A program made the translations under genes and the position numbers. Below, piece by piece: positions 35,022 through 44,399 of a DNA stretch of 50,412 bases (the first letter of the stretch is position 1; each line of letters opens with the position of its first letter). The notes beneath the pieces are model-generated. The model saw only the letters and a list, made by a program, of their open reading frames with translations, was not told the origin of the DNA and ran no database searches. Location: contig NZ_AZEZ01000061.1 of the NCBI RefSeq assembly GCF_001434275.1, positions 1-50,412 on the forward strand, given 5' to 3'. This stretch comes from Companilactobacillus mindensis DSM 14500 (GTDB lineage: Bacteria; Bacillota; Bacilli; Lactobacillales; Lactobacillaceae).

Positions 35022-35037
35022 ATTTAAACTTTATTCT

Positions 35038-35066
35038 AGTCTATCGCTTATTGTGGTAGGCTTTTT
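35038..35066 (+). terminator. Weak rho-independent terminator
   Basis: AGTCTATC (35038-35045) pairs with GGTAGGCT (35055-35062) using two G-U pairs, followed by TTTT. Between cls and pcp. Confidence 0.6.
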
Positions 35067-35097
35067 CTAACCAATTTAAAATTATGGAGGTACATTT

Positions 35098-35745
35098 ATG
35101 AAAATTCTCGTAACTGGTTTTGACCCTTTTGGTAATGACAAGATCAATCCTGCCATCGAAGCAGTTAAAAAACTTCCCGATACTATCAATGATGCAACTA
35201 TTATCAAATTAGAAATTCCAACTGTTTTTAATCAATCTGCTCAAGTCGTTCATCAAGCTATTATCGATAATCAGCCTGATTACGTTTTAAATATCGGTCA
35301 AGCTGGTGGCCGTTTCGGTTTGACACCTGAACGTGTAGCAATCAATTTGGATGACGGTCGAATCGCTGACAACGCTGGCTTTCAACCAACCGATCAAGTT
35401 ATTCAAGCCGATGGGCAGAATGCTTATTTCACACAATTACCCGTCAAAGCTATGGTTCAAGCAATTAAACAGGCTGGCATTCCTAGTTCCCTTTCAACTA
35501 CTGCCGGAACTTACGTCTGCAATCACATCATGTATCAAGTTCAATATATGATCGACAAAGAATTCCCCACGTTAAAGGCTGGCTTCATGCATATTCCTTT
35601 CTTGCCGGACCAAGTCGTTAATCGTCCCAACACACCTTCTTTATCATTAGTTGATGACGTTGCTGGTATCACAGCTGCTATCGGAGCTATCGTTGACCGT
35701 GATGGTAAAAGTGATATTTCAATTATCGGTGGCAGTCTCAATTAG
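35098..35745 (+). CDS. pcp: Pyroglutamyl-peptidase I
   Basis: A cytosolic cysteine peptidase (C15) removing N-terminal pyroglutamate from peptides. The 215 residues contain the full triad: Glu78 ([10 protein letters not shown]), Cys141 ([12 protein letters not shown]) and His165 (GFMHIPFLP). The N-terminal [18 protein letters not shown] is the family signature. GGAGGT stands before the ATG. In lactic acid bacteria it serves peptide utilisation. Monocistronic. Confidence 0.94.
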   Translation: MKILVTGFDPFGNDKINPAIEAVKKLPDTINDATIIKLEIPTVFNQSAQVVHQAIIDNQPDYVLNIGQAGGRFGLTPERVAINLDDGRIADNAGFQPTDQVIQADGQNAYFTQLPVKAMVQAIKQAGIPSSLSTTAGTYVCNHIMYQVQYMIDKEFPTLKAGFMHIPFLPDQVVNRPNTPSLSLVDDVAGITAAIGAIVDRDGKSDISIIGGSLN

Positions 35746-35895
35746 AGTTATCTGAAAAAATCATTCAGCTTTCAAAAGAATTTTCATTTAATCTAGGAAA
35801 TGGCCAAATCGTACGCTATACTTAATTAGCTTAATTGCTGACAGTAAATTATCATCGGTGATTAAATCTATTATTTTAGGGGAGCGTATCAAATT

Positions 35896-36231
35896 ATGGA
35901 CGAACGTGGAACTGCTGTACCAAACGAAGTTAAGGTCTGGAATTGGGGCGCCTTTATGTTCAATATTTTCTGGGGAATTGGTAACAAAACTTATTTGCCA
36001 TTACTTTGCTTAATCCCATTGTTCAATGTCGTATGGATTTTTGTAGTTGGTTTCAAGGGCAACTCTTGGGCTTGGCAAAATGGTAACTACAAAGACGTTG
36101 AGACTTTCAAAGCTGTTCAAGCAACTTGGAATCGAGCTGGATTGGTTCAATTCATCATCGCTGCAGCTTCAGTAGTCCTATACTTCATGTTCTTTGCCAC
36201 AATTATTTCAGCATTTCTTTCTAACTATTAA
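35896..36231 (+). CDS. Small membrane protein, 111 aa
   Basis: Soluble N-terminus, then hydrophobic segments at about 18-32 (GAFMFNIFWGIGNKTYL), 34-52 (LLCLIPLFNVVWIFVVGF) and 82-108 (LVQFIIAAASVVLYFMFF). The middle KGNSWAWQNGNYKDVETFKAVQATW is typical of a small integral-membrane family in Gram-positives that is often poorly annotated. GGGGAG lies about 12 nt upstream of the ATG. A possible -10 (TATACT) is near 35816. Function unknown. Confidence 0.75.
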   Translation: MDERGTAVPNEVKVWNWGAFMFNIFWGIGNKTYLPLLCLIPLFNVVWIFVVGFKGNSWAWQNGNYKDVETFKAVQATWNRAGLVQFIIAAASVVLYFMFFATIISAFLSNY

Positions 36232-36243
36232 TCATATGCACAC

Positions 36244-36283
36244 AAAAAGGCAGAAATTCCAGCTTAGGAATTTCTGCCTTTTT
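36244..36283. terminator. Bidirectional rho-independent terminator
   Basis: A perfect 17-bp stem (AAAAAGGCAGAAATTCC at 36244-36260 with 36267-36283) closes a 6-nt loop. Between convergent small membrane-protein genes. Confidence 0.92.
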
Positions 36284-36293
36284 AAATCAAATT

Positions 36294-36560
36294 CTATTCG
36301 TAGATTCGATTAACAACTTTTTGATGATACAAGTCGTTTCCTTGTCCCCAGAAAATAAAGCTTAGTGACACGTAAACAACGGCCAAAATTATATTTACCG
36401 CATTAAATGGCATGATATTCATTACCATCAAACTGACGATGAAAACGATCGACAGCAATGAAATAATACTCCCCAACCAAGCGTGCGAATTATTTGCTAA
36501 AACATATTTTTCAAGAACTAAGGAGGCAATCGAGCCAATAACAAAAATAAAACCTAACAT
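36294..36560 (-). CDS. Small membrane protein, 88 aa
   Basis: Three predicted membrane helices (LGFIFVIGSIASLVLEKYVL, IISLLSIVFIVSLMVMNI and INIILAVVYVSLSFIFWG) separated by short loops, with a polar C-terminus YHQKVVNRIYE. GGGGGTG lies upstream of the ATG. It is the only gene in its unit. No family recognised. Confidence 0.7.
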   Translation of the reverse strand: MLGFIFVIGSIASLVLEKYVLANNSHAWLGSIISLLSIVFIVSLMVMNIMPFNAVNIILAVVYVSLSFIFWGQGNDLYHQKVVNRIYE

Positions 36561-36711
36561 AATTACACCCCCATAATTAATTCAGCGTATATTATGTTAG
36601 CACAGATAATTTTCTGAAATAAATGATTTGCCTTTAAAAACGTCTCCAAGAAACATTCCAACACTTTTAGACGATTGTATTAGATAATATTCGGCAGGAG
36701 GATTATCCATT

Positions 36712-37362
36712 TTGTACAAACAAATAACGATTTATGACCTTTTAGACATCTTACACGATCAACTCGGTCAACAAAATTGGTGGCCAGCTGAGAATAATGA
36801 GAATATGTTGGCTGGCATGATCTTGATCCAAAACACCAATTGGAAAAACGCTGACCGTTCACTAGCCAATTTGAAACAAGCAACTAACTTTGAAGTCGAC
36901 AAAATGTTGGCCTTATCAACGGAAGAAATGGAACGTTTGATTCAACCGAGTGGCTTTTTCCACAACAAGGCTATCTATCTTCGTTCTCTATTGACGGCCT
37001 ATCGTAATGACTTCGACGAGTGGGAAAAACTACCTACTTCACTATTGCGCAAACGACTGAATGCACTAAAGGGTGTTGGTAACGAAACAGCCGATGTATT
37101 GTTGCTCTACTATTTCCACCGGCCTGTCTTCGTAGCTGATAATTATGCAATGAAATTATTCACGAATCTGCATACCTTCACTAAAAGACCCACTTACCTT
37201 CAACTAAAAAAAGCTGTCGAACGTGACTTCAAACTGACCTCCAAGCAAGCTGAAGAACTTCACGCTTTGATTGATGAATTTGGCAAATTACGCAGCGACT
37301 TCTTCAAAGATTATCAACTTCGGCTGCCAGATTTAGTGGCCCATAATTCCATAGAAAAATAA
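36712..37362 (+). CDS. HhH-GPD DNA glycosylase (endonuclease III-like, MagIII type)
   Basis: A 216-residue helix-hairpin-helix base-excision glycosylase. LIQNTNWKNADRSLANL (about 38-54) matches the family region around LLSAQTTD. The hairpin is LNALKGVGNETADVLLLYYF (117-136) and the catalytic Asp143 lies in VFVADNYAMKLF. The Lys of bifunctional endonuclease III (GVGRKTA) is replaced by Glu125, and the four Cys of the iron-sulfur loop are missing, so it should be a monofunctional glycosylase such as 3-methyladenine glycosylase III. Start is a TTG with AGGAGG about 10 nt upstream. Its 3' end overlaps the convergent TetR gene by 30 bp. Confidence 0.85.
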   Translation: MYKQITIYDLLDILHDQLGQQNWWPAENNENMLAGMILIQNTNWKNADRSLANLKQATNFEVDKMLALSTEEMERLIQPSGFFHNKAIYLRSLLTAYRNDFDEWEKLPTSLLRKRLNALKGVGNETADVLLLYYFHRPVFVADNYAMKLFTNLHTFTKRPTYLQLKKAVERDFKLTSKQAEELHALIDEFGKLRSDFFKDYQLRLPDLVAHNSIEK

Positions 37363-37935
37363 CTGCATCAAGTCATCCTCATGATTCTTGATCTCAACTG
37401 CACTGTGAGCATTAGCCGGATTTTCTGACATCGCATAGCTGATGAACATATCCAAGTAGATCATCGCCCCTTCGTCAGTTATTTGCGGATTGACCATCTT
37501 TTCCTTGCGGCCTTGATCCAACAGCTTTTTCCAAAAGCCTCTTTTATAGGCGTTATATGTTTTCATCACGCTCGTATCGCCATTTTTACCACTGAACTCA
37601 TCGTACATGAAAACAACGAAGTCATCATTGATGGCCTTGGACATCGTGGTACCAAAGTTCATCAGATTCTCCATTTTTTGGGCAAAATTAGCTTTGTCAT
37701 TATCCAAAGCTTCTTCCGACCCTTTGTAACCGTCAATGATCAGCTTGATTACGACTTCTCGTGCTAGAAAAATTTTACTAGGAAAATATTTATATAACGT
37801 CACTTGTGATGAATTAGCCTCCTTTGCAATCTGTGCAATCGAGGTTTTTTTGTAGCCATCTTTAATAAAATTACGTTCGGCAGCATCCAAAATGGCTTGT
37901 TTTTTAGCTTTTTTTCGTTTCAAATTATTTGTCAT
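37333..37935 (-). CDS. TetR family transcriptional regulator
   Basis: A 200-residue TetR repressor. The N-terminal helix-turn-helix is ILDAAERNFIKDGYKKTSIA, then QIAKEANSSQVTLYKYFPSK; the rest is the helical ligand-binding and dimer domain. Two adjacent ATGs (37938 and 37935) are possible; the second has the better spacing from AAGGT. It is divergent from the ABC exporter genes at 38129, with two palindromes in between, so it most likely represses that exporter and releases it on binding a toxic ligand. Confidence 0.88.
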   Translation of the reverse strand: MTNNLKRKKAKKQAILDAAERNFIKDGYKKTSIAQIAKEANSSQVTLYKYFPSKIFLAREVVIKLIIDGYKGSEEALDNDKANFAQKMENLMNFGTTMSKAINDDFVVFMYDEFSGKNGDTSVMKTYNAYKRGFWKKLLDQGRKEKMVNPQITDEGAMIYLDMFISYAMSENPANAHSAVEIKNHEDDLMQLFFYGIMGH

Positions 37936-38023
37936 CATAATTACCTTATTTATTTTTTATTGGAATATTTCAGTTTTCGTCTCGGCCTGTCAACAATCTC
38001 CAAAAAGTGCTTCAAAATAGTTC

Positions 38024-38094
38024 AATACCGGTATTCTTTGTGATTGACATCGCCTTTGTACGGCTCTAATATACTCGGTAAATAGTGAACTATT
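38024..38094 (+). promoter_or_regulatory. Exporter promoter with candidate TetR operators
   Basis: Perfect palindrome AATACCGGTATT (38024-38035). Promoter TTGACA (38044-38049), 17-nt spacer, TAATAT (38067-38072). Second palindrome AATAGTGAACTATT (38081-38094) over the expected transcription start. Either dyad could bind the TetR protein. Confidence 0.5.
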
Positions 38095-38128
38095 CAAGGA
38101 TTATATTTCATTTTTAGAGGTAAATATT

Positions 38129-39055
38129 ATGTTGAATCAAAATACACCGATCTTACATATCGATCATCTTCAAAAGAATTTTGGTAAATTTCATGCTTTA
38201 AAAAATATCACTTTTGACATTTATCCTGGGGAAGTTTTTGGATTTATTGGACCTAATGGTGCCGGCAAATCAACCACTATCCGGACTATTCTCGGTATCC
38301 TGCGGGCAACTGGCGGTCGTGCGACTATCTTTGGCAAAGATGTCTTCAAAGATGCCGTCGAGATCCACAAACGAATCGCCTACGTACCTGGTGATGTCTA
38401 CTTGTGGCCAAATTTAACTGGTGGCGAAATCATCGACCTTTTCTTAAAACTCGGCCACAGTCGTCATACTGAAAAGACAGATCAGCTGATCAAACTCTTT
38501 CAATTGGATCCAACTAAAAAAGCTCGAACATATTCTAAAGGTAATCGCCAAAAAGTAGCTTTGATTGCAGCTTTCTCGACTAACGCTGACTTCTACATTT
38601 TTGACGAGCCAACTTCTGGACTGGACCCATTGAATGAAGAAGTCTTTCAAAAAGAAGTTCTCAAATTAAAACAAGCTGGTAAAGCCGTTCTCTTATCAAG
38701 CCACATTCTCTCCGAAGTTGAAAAAATGTGTGACAATATCGGCATCATCCGCAACGGAGAAATCGTCGAAACTGGTTCCTTAGCACAAATGCGTCACTTA
38801 ACCCGCACGACTATCAAAGTTCAAACTAGGGACCAAACACCCGAATTGTCAGCTATGACCGGAGTTCACAACGTTAGCTTTGATAATAATAATCAAATCC
38901 TAACTATGTCTGTCGACTCTGAACATTTGGAAAGCATCATGTCTTATCTGACTCAAAAGCAAATTGTTTCCTTGCAAGCCACTCTACCAACGCTTGAGGA
39001 CCTCTTCTTACGTTATTACGATTCCTCAAATGGAGGGACAAATAATGAACAGTGA
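38129..39055 (+). CDS. ABC exporter ATP-binding subunit
   Basis: A 308-residue ATPase of the ABC-2 drug exporter type. Walker A is GPNGAGKSTT, the Q-loop region ends at YVPGDVYLWPNLTG, the signature is YSKGNRQKVAL (a degenerate LSGGQ), Walker B is FYIFDEPTSGLDPL, and the H-loop is LLSSHILSE. A C-terminal extension of about 80 residues is usual for tetronasin/daunorubicin-type exporters. GAGGT precedes the ATG. It overlaps the permease gene by 11 bp, so the two are translationally coupled. Probably controlled by the adjacent TetR. Confidence 0.92.
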   Translation: MLNQNTPILHIDHLQKNFGKFHALKNITFDIYPGEVFGFIGPNGAGKSTTIRTILGILRATGGRATIFGKDVFKDAVEIHKRIAYVPGDVYLWPNLTGGEIIDLFLKLGHSRHTEKTDQLIKLFQLDPTKKARTYSKGNRQKVALIAAFSTNADFYIFDEPTSGLDPLNEEVFQKEVLKLKQAGKAVLLSSHILSEVEKMCDNIGIIRNGEIVETGSLAQMRHLTRTTIKVQTRDQTPELSAMTGVHNVSFDNNNQILTMSVDSEHLESIMSYLTQKQIVSLQATLPTLEDLFLRYYDSSNGGTNNEQ

Positions 39056-40661
39056 AAAATTTCAAAAAACTGGCTTTTTAACGCGATTCAGCTTTAAACG
39101 TGATTGGCTCAGATTATCTATTTGGGCAGTCGTTTTGATTGGCTTCTTTGTAGGGGTTGCGGCTAAATTTACCGGCCTTTATGGTAGTAAAGCTGCCGTG
39201 GATCAAATCATTAAAACTTTAAAGACTCCAGCGATGGTTTCACTTTTTGGCAAAATGCCTGCCGGACCTTATACTACTGCCGATGTCTTTGCCTCCAAAA
39301 TGACCGTCTTCATGGCTATCATCGCAGCTGTAATGAACTTCTACTTCATTATTCACAACACACGTGGCGAGAAAGAATCGGGAATCTTAGAAATGATTCA
39401 AGCTCACTCGGTTGGTCGGTTAGCCAACTTGGCAGCTGCTTTACTGGAAGTTTTTATCTTGAATTTCGGTATCGGTTTAATTTATGCTATCGGTTTACAG
39501 TTCGCTAATTTAACAGGAACTGATACTAATGGTAATTTTCTACTCGGTTTGGGGCTTGGAGCCGTTGGGTTCATGTTTGCGACGATTGCTGCAGTGATTG
39601 CCCAATTGACTGACAATTCTCGCAGTGCCACGATTTTTTCATATTTGATTTTTGGAATCATGTACATTGCCAGAATGGTTACTGACGTTACTCATCCCAA
39701 ATACACTTGGTTCGTTCCCATGGGTTGGGTCGAAAAATTCTCAACTTATAAGCAAAATAATTGGTTGCCAATTTGGCTGATGCTGGGATTGTCTTTGATC
39801 ATGGTCCTTTTAACTTTTTATTTGAACAGCCGGCGTGATATTGGTTCGGGAATGATTGCTACTAGACCAGGTAAAGCTCGTGCAAGTGCCTTGTTACGTG
39901 GTCCAATTTCACTATTTTGGCGTTTGAACCGAGTCAGTATCATCGTTTGGTTTTTTGGTATTATGATTCTCGGTGCCACATACGGTTCCGTCTTCAACAC
40001 GATCGGTGATATTCTCAAAACTAATCCAATGTTCAAACAATTACTGAATACCAGTGCTATCAATGCTGCCAATCTTTTGATAATCAAACAATTTATCGCC
40101 ATCTTGTTGATCGTCTTTGCAGCGTTAGCCTTGGTTCCTGGCATCAACTTGATCAACTATCTAAAAACCGGTGAAAATAAAGGCTATCTAGAAATTATTC
40201 ACGCCACACCAACTAGTCGTTTGAAATTATTCTGCTCCGTTATACTTCTTGCAACGATAACCAGTGTGGCGGTTCTCTTCGCTGGTATCTACGGTTTATA
40301 TGCCGGTGGTAACGCCGTTATGACTCATCATTTAGCTTGGTCAATTTTCCTTAGAGGGTTCTTAGGCTACCTTGCTCCCCTATTGATTTTCTTAGGCATC
40401 TCAGCTTGTCTAGTTGGTTGGTTGCCAAAATTAACAGCTTTGAATTACGGTTACTTAGTAGTTGGGTTCTTCGTTCAATACTTCGGTAAGCTACTCAAAT
40501 TACCCGATTGGACTAAGAAGATCACTCCATTTGGCTTCATCAATCAAGTCCCTGTGAAAAACTTTGATGTCGCAACCTTCTGGTTCCAAATTGGCATTGC
40601 TGTTGTTCTAATAATTATCGGTTACATCGGTTATCGCCGGCGGGACTTAATTATTAACTAA
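39045..40661 (+). CDS. ABC exporter permease subunit
   Basis: A 538-residue integral membrane protein with about twelve hydrophobic segments in two similar halves (around 25-275 and 295-530), each opening with a cytosolic helix and R-rich start (SFKRDWLRLSIWAVVL; LFWRLNRVSIIVWFFG). This two-repeat layout is that of tetronasin-resistance-like exporter permeases. ATG 39045 is used since TGGAGGG stands at 39031-39037; the frame extends upstream only inside the ATPase gene. The exported compound is unknown; an antimicrobial or lipid-like drug is usual. Confidence 0.88.
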   Translation: MNSEKFQKTGFLTRFSFKRDWLRLSIWAVVLIGFFVGVAAKFTGLYGSKAAVDQIIKTLKTPAMVSLFGKMPAGPYTTADVFASKMTVFMAIIAAVMNFYFIIHNTRGEKESGILEMIQAHSVGRLANLAAALLEVFILNFGIGLIYAIGLQFANLTGTDTNGNFLLGLGLGAVGFMFATIAAVIAQLTDNSRSATIFSYLIFGIMYIARMVTDVTHPKYTWFVPMGWVEKFSTYKQNNWLPIWLMLGLSLIMVLLTFYLNSRRDIGSGMIATRPGKARASALLRGPISLFWRLNRVSIIVWFFGIMILGATYGSVFNTIGDILKTNPMFKQLLNTSAINAANLLIIKQFIAILLIVFAALALVPGINLINYLKTGENKGYLEIIHATPTSRLKLFCSVILLATITSVAVLFAGIYGLYAGGNAVMTHHLAWSIFLRGFLGYLAPLLIFLGISACLVGWLPKLTALNYGYLVVGFFVQYFGKLLKLPDWTKKITPFGFINQVPVKNFDVATFWFQIGIAVVLIIIGYIGYRRRDLIIN

Positions 40662-40690
40662 ATAATGCTCAATTTGTTTCACACAAAAGC

Positions 40691-40732
40691 AAATAGGCCA
40701 ATATTCATAATACGAATATTGGCCTATTTTAA
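40691..40732. terminator. Bidirectional rho-independent terminator
   Basis: A 16-bp stem (AAATAGGCCAATATTC at 40691-40706 with 40714-40729) closes loop ATAATAC. It lies between the convergent exporter and PLP-lyase genes. It resembles the interrupted terminator at 45858-46257. Confidence 0.88.
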
Positions 40733-40736
40733 TATA

Positions 40737-40767
40737 TAAAATAAAGGAAAAAACATTAGTCTGGAAG
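40737..40767 (+). repeat. Short MITE core remnant
   Basis: AAATAAAGGAAAAAACATTA then GTCTGGAA matches the 5' flank and first bases of copies A and C. It is cut off where the next gene's 3' end begins. Confidence 0.4.
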
Positions 40768-40770
40768 CTA

Positions 40771-42036
40771 TTATTTATAAAATGTTTCATTAACAGCTTG
40801 TGTGATAGCAATCTTAGCATGAGCATAAGATAAACCACCTTGGATATAAAGTGAATATGGAGGACGAATTGGACCATCAGATGACAATTCAATCGTTGAG
40901 CCTTCAATAAAACTACCAGAAGCCATCACAACTTCATCTTCGTAACCATCTTGGTGATAAGGGATTGGGTCAACGAATGAGTTCATTGGTGAGAAGTGTT
41001 GAATAGCGGCACAGAACTTGATCATTGGATCAGGTTTGCCGAAGGAAACAGTTTGCACGATATCAGTTCTAGGTGCGTCCCACTTAGGTGAAACGTTCAT
41101 ACCCATTTCTTCGCAGAGAGCTGAAGTGTAGACCATACCTTTCAAAGCTTCACCAGTTGTGTGTGCAGCCATGAAGAATCCTTGATAGAAGTCACGCAAG
41201 TAACCCCAAGTAGCACCCTCGCCTTTACCAGCACCAGGAACCGTCAAACGTGCCCCAGCACCATTGATCAAATCTTGACGACCAACTAAGAAAGCACCAC
41301 TCTTAACAATTCCGGCCCCGGCATTCTTGTAAAGTGAACCGGCCATAAGGTCAGCACCGTAGAATGTTGGTTCTTCACATTCGGAAAATTCACCGTAGCA
41401 ATTATCGATGAAAATATTAACATCAGGACGAATATCTTTAACGAATTTAATCATCTTAGCAATCTTAGCAACTGTAAAACTGTCACGAACCGCATAACCA
41501 CGTGAACGTTGAATAGCAACGACTTTGATCGTCTTGTCAGCTTTCAATGACTTCTCGGCGTTTTCATAATCGACTTCACCGTTGTCTAATAATTCATCAG
41601 TTTTAAAACCGATACCGTAATCTTTCATTGTTCCCTGATTATCACCGGCAATCCCGATTACTTGTTGAATCGTGTCATAAGGTGTTCCAGTCAAATAATA
41701 AAGCGTATCGCCGGGACGTTGCATGCTGAACAAGGCCGTCGAAATAGCGTGAGTACCAGAAGCAAATTGTGAACGAACTAAGGCATCGTCAGTTTTGAAA
41801 TAATCGGCATAGATTTTTTCGATCTTGTCACGACCGATATCATCATATCCGTAACCAGTTGAAGATACTAAATCCTCTTCACCAACGCGGTTTTCTCTGA
41901 ACAAATTCAAGACACGTTGTTGATTGTACAAAACTTGTTGGTCGATCTCGTCGATTTTTGGTTGAATCAACTTCTCAACTTTACTTACTTTCTCACTTAA
42001 TTCTGTTGGTAAATCTTTTTTCCATGATAAGACCAT
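40771..42036 (-). CDS. PLP-dependent methionine gamma-lyase-like (aluminium resistance family) protein
   Basis: A 421-residue fold-type I PLP enzyme of the YnbB/aluminium resistance family, related to cystathionine and methionine lyases. SGTHAISTALFSMQRPGD binds the cofactor phosphate; the Schiff-base Lys237 lies in MAGSLYKNAGAGI, with a preceding Asp in IFIDNCYGEF. The C-terminus has ASGSFIEGSTIELSSDGP and PPYSLYIQGGLSY. GAGGAGG lies upstream of ATG. It is the second gene after the ornithine-decarboxylase-like gene, 13 nt apart, so cotranscribed. Real substrate is not established for the family; a thiol amino acid is likely. Confidence 0.88.
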   Translation of the reverse strand: MVLSWKKDLPTELSEKVSKVEKLIQPKIDEIDQQVLYNQQRVLNLFRENRVGEEDLVSSTGYGYDDIGRDKIEKIYADYFKTDDALVRSQFASGTHAISTALFSMQRPGDTLYYLTGTPYDTIQQVIGIAGDNQGTMKDYGIGFKTDELLDNGEVDYENAEKSLKADKTIKVVAIQRSRGYAVRDSFTVAKIAKMIKFVKDIRPDVNIFIDNCYGEFSECEEPTFYGADLMAGSLYKNAGAGIVKSGAFLVGRQDLINGAGARLTVPGAGKGEGATWGYLRDFYQGFFMAAHTTGEALKGMVYTSALCEEMGMNVSPKWDAPRTDIVQTVSFGKPDPMIKFCAAIQHFSPMNSFVDPIPYHQDGYEDEVVMASGSFIEGSTIELSSDGPIRPPYSLYIQGGLSYAHAKIAITQAVNETFYK

Positions 42037-42049
42037 GATCGGTCCTCCT

Positions 42050-44149
42050 CTATTTATTCTTCAATACTTCTGCTTGAACGGAAATAGTTCCATCTGCATT
42101 TTGATTCCAATAAACACCTTGAATTTCCGGCACGAAACCTGGGAAACTTTCAATCGCACCAACCAAAACTTCAAAGTACTTCTGATCAATTTTGGCCCAT
42201 TTTTCACCTGGCGCCACAATGAACACCCCAGGAGGATATGGCAAAGCCCCCTCGACAGCTACTCGCCCTAAAATATCCTTTAGATCAACCAATTCACTCT
42301 GGTTCTTCATGAACAACTGATCAGCAGCCTCCGGCGTCATTTCGTAAGCTTGCATGTTTGGTTTAGCAAATAACTCTTTTTGCAAAGTGAAGGTCTTGTT
42401 CTCACGATAATATTGGTGCATCTCTTGGCACAACTGTTTCAAAGTATAGCCGTTATATCGGTCCGGATAGATCTTAGCTAATTTTGGCAACACTTTAGTC
42501 AATGGTGCATCTGCCAAATAATACTTTTCAAATTCCAGAAAAGTCTCTAACAATGTGTCGAGTTCTTCCTTAGTATCTCCGGGTGTCAATAGGAACAAGA
42601 GTGAATTCAAATCATCTTTGGCACGGATGATTCGCTTTTCCATTAAGAATTCAGCTACTACGGGACCGGGAATTCCATTTTCCTGATACGTGGCGTTTTT
42701 GACATCAATACCAGGCGTCATAACGGTTATTTTAAGTGGATCGATCATTGCCTGACCTTTAGCCATCTCTTTAAAACCATGCCAATTATCGTTTGGATCG
42801 AATTGCCAATATTTACTATTAGTCGCTAAGTCATCAGTACTTATTTCGGCAAAATTATCGGGCACGAATGGTCTGAATAATTTAGATCTCTTGAGCAACT
42901 CTTTTCGCCATTCGATTCCCAAGCGTAACGTCTCATCCCACCAATTCTTGTTACCTTGGCCGGCTGTCAAATAGGCATTGACTGTCAAGGAAGCATAGAT
43001 TGGATACGAATAACTGGAAGTCACGAATTTCAAATAAGTATTGTTAAAGTGCTTGTGGTCGACATAACGGTCTTGGCCCTTTAAATGACTGTCTTTTTTC
43101 AATATTTGCGATGTTTGCGCCAGACCTGCTTGTTGCTTGTGCAACGACTGCGTCATCAAAATACCAGGGTCATCAGGACCGTATTCCAGTTCCAAGGGCG
43201 ACAAGTGTTTCATGATTGGTACGAACTGTTCAAAGCCACCCCAAGCACAGTCGAAGAGAATGTAGTCGCACAATTTACCAATTTTGTCGATGATCCATTT
43301 AGCATCGTAGAAAACCCCATCGTATGTTTCCAATTGAACGATGGCCAATCGGAATGGTCGTTTAGCTTGAGCTTTTTTAGGATCAACTTTGGCAATTTCA
43401 GCTCGAATGCTTTTTTCATCCAAAGCTTCAGGATTCATCTCGCCAATCAAGCCTAAGGCGTTACGGTCAGTAGGAATGTAAACTGGCTTGGCTCCACTCA
43501 TAACTAAAGCACTGTTGTAGAGTGATTTGTGATTGTTTCGGTCAAATAAGACCAAATCGTCTTGAGCTAACAGAGCACTGGCACAGATTGAATTGGAACT
43601 CGTTGTTCCGTTAGTACAGAAGTAAACTTTATCGGCATTGTATGTTTCAGCGGCCTTTTGTTCAGCAGTCAAAGGTGTTCCACCGTGAGTCATCGTATCG
43701 CCCAATTCATCGACCGTATCACTCGTATCGGCAAACATCAAATTCTTACCGAAGAAACGGTTGAAGACAACGCCGGCTGGATGCTTTTCATAATATTGAC
43801 CGTTATGGTGTCCGGGTGTCGTAAAACTGATTGGTCGATCCTCAGCAAAATTGACTAGGTCCGTCAAAAAGCCTGGTACCATTTGATCACGATATTCGTT
43901 GGCTTTATTTATGATATTAGCTTGCTCTTTTTGAGAAATAGCCGTATCACTAACTTGAATAATAGGAATGCCAAGTCCTGATGTTCGTTGTAGATTTTGT
44001 GCATGTTGCAAATTGGCCGAGTCGTTGGTACTCAATACGATGGCAGCCAATTCTGCGATATCAGTCTTTTCTGTAAATGGAACAATGTCCCAATCCGTTA
44101 AAGACTGAATTTTCACATCATTACCAATGGCAATTTTCAGAAAATTCAT
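42050..44149 (-). CDS. Ornithine decarboxylase-like (Orn/Lys/Arg decarboxylase) protein
   Basis: A 699-residue PLP decarboxylase of the inducible bacterial class, closest by eye to the Lactobacillus 30a ornithine decarboxylase. There is an N-terminal receiver-like wing domain, the core with TPGHHNGQYYEKHPAG, LFDRNNHKS, the PLP Lys338 in SLHKQQAGLAQTSQI, KKDSHLKGQDRYVDHKHFNN and the C-terminal EGALPYPPGVFIVAPGEKW. It consumes a proton and makes a diamine, usually putrescine. GGGGG precedes the ATG. It heads an operon with the PLP lyase and is divergent from an APC permease, a layout typical of acid resistance. Confidence 0.9.
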   Translation of the reverse strand: MNFLKIAIGNDVKIQSLTDWDIVPFTEKTDIAELAAIVLSTNDSANLQHAQNLQRTSGLGIPIIQVSDTAISQKEQANIINKANEYRDQMVPGFLTDLVNFAEDRPISFTTPGHHNGQYYEKHPAGVVFNRFFGKNLMFADTSDTVDELGDTMTHGGTPLTAEQKAAETYNADKVYFCTNGTTSSNSICASALLAQDDLVLFDRNNHKSLYNSALVMSGAKPVYIPTDRNALGLIGEMNPEALDEKSIRAEIAKVDPKKAQAKRPFRLAIVQLETYDGVFYDAKWIIDKIGKLCDYILFDCAWGGFEQFVPIMKHLSPLELEYGPDDPGILMTQSLHKQQAGLAQTSQILKKDSHLKGQDRYVDHKHFNNTYLKFVTSSYSYPIYASLTVNAYLTAGQGNKNWWDETLRLGIEWRKELLKRSKLFRPFVPDNFAEISTDDLATNSKYWQFDPNDNWHGFKEMAKGQAMIDPLKITVMTPGIDVKNATYQENGIPGPVVAEFLMEKRIIRAKDDLNSLLFLLTPGDTKEELDTLLETFLEFEKYYLADAPLTKVLPKLAKIYPDRYNGYTLKQLCQEMHQYYRENKTFTLQKELFAKPNMQAYEMTPEAADQLFMKNQSELVDLKDILGRVAVEGALPYPPGVFIVAPGEKWAKIDQKYFEVLVGAIESFPGFVPEIQGVYWNQNADGTISVQAEVLKNK

Positions 44150-44336
44150 AATTTCCCCCTATTTTTTAAAATGTTTTCAAAAAAGTATTGCAAATGATAT
44201 ATAAATCCCTATAATTTTCTGGGTATGTTTTTTTTATATTCGCAATAACTATTATGAATAAAATATTACGGCATTGATTATATATACATATTGAGGTTAT
44301 AAACAAGTGAAATTAAATAGTTCTCTGTTAACATTA

Positions 44337-44390
44337 AAACCTCCAAATGCTTAAAGCTTGATACATCAAGACTTTTAGACATTTAAGGGG
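44337..44390 (+). promoter_or_regulatory. Hairpin leader before the permease ribosome binding site
   Basis: AAATGCTTAAAGCTTGAT (from 44345) pairs imperfectly with ATCAAGACTTTTAGACATTT (to 44384), directly upstream of the ribosome binding site AAGGGG (44385-44390). The CCTCC at about 44340-44344 could pair with GGGG. Possible translational control of the permease. Confidence 0.35.
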
Positions 44391-44399
44391 AAAATAAAC

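Noticed and set aside
44155-44200. cre box before the decarboxylase operon
   Set aside because: TGAAAACATTTTAA lacks the central CG and the final CA of the consensus.
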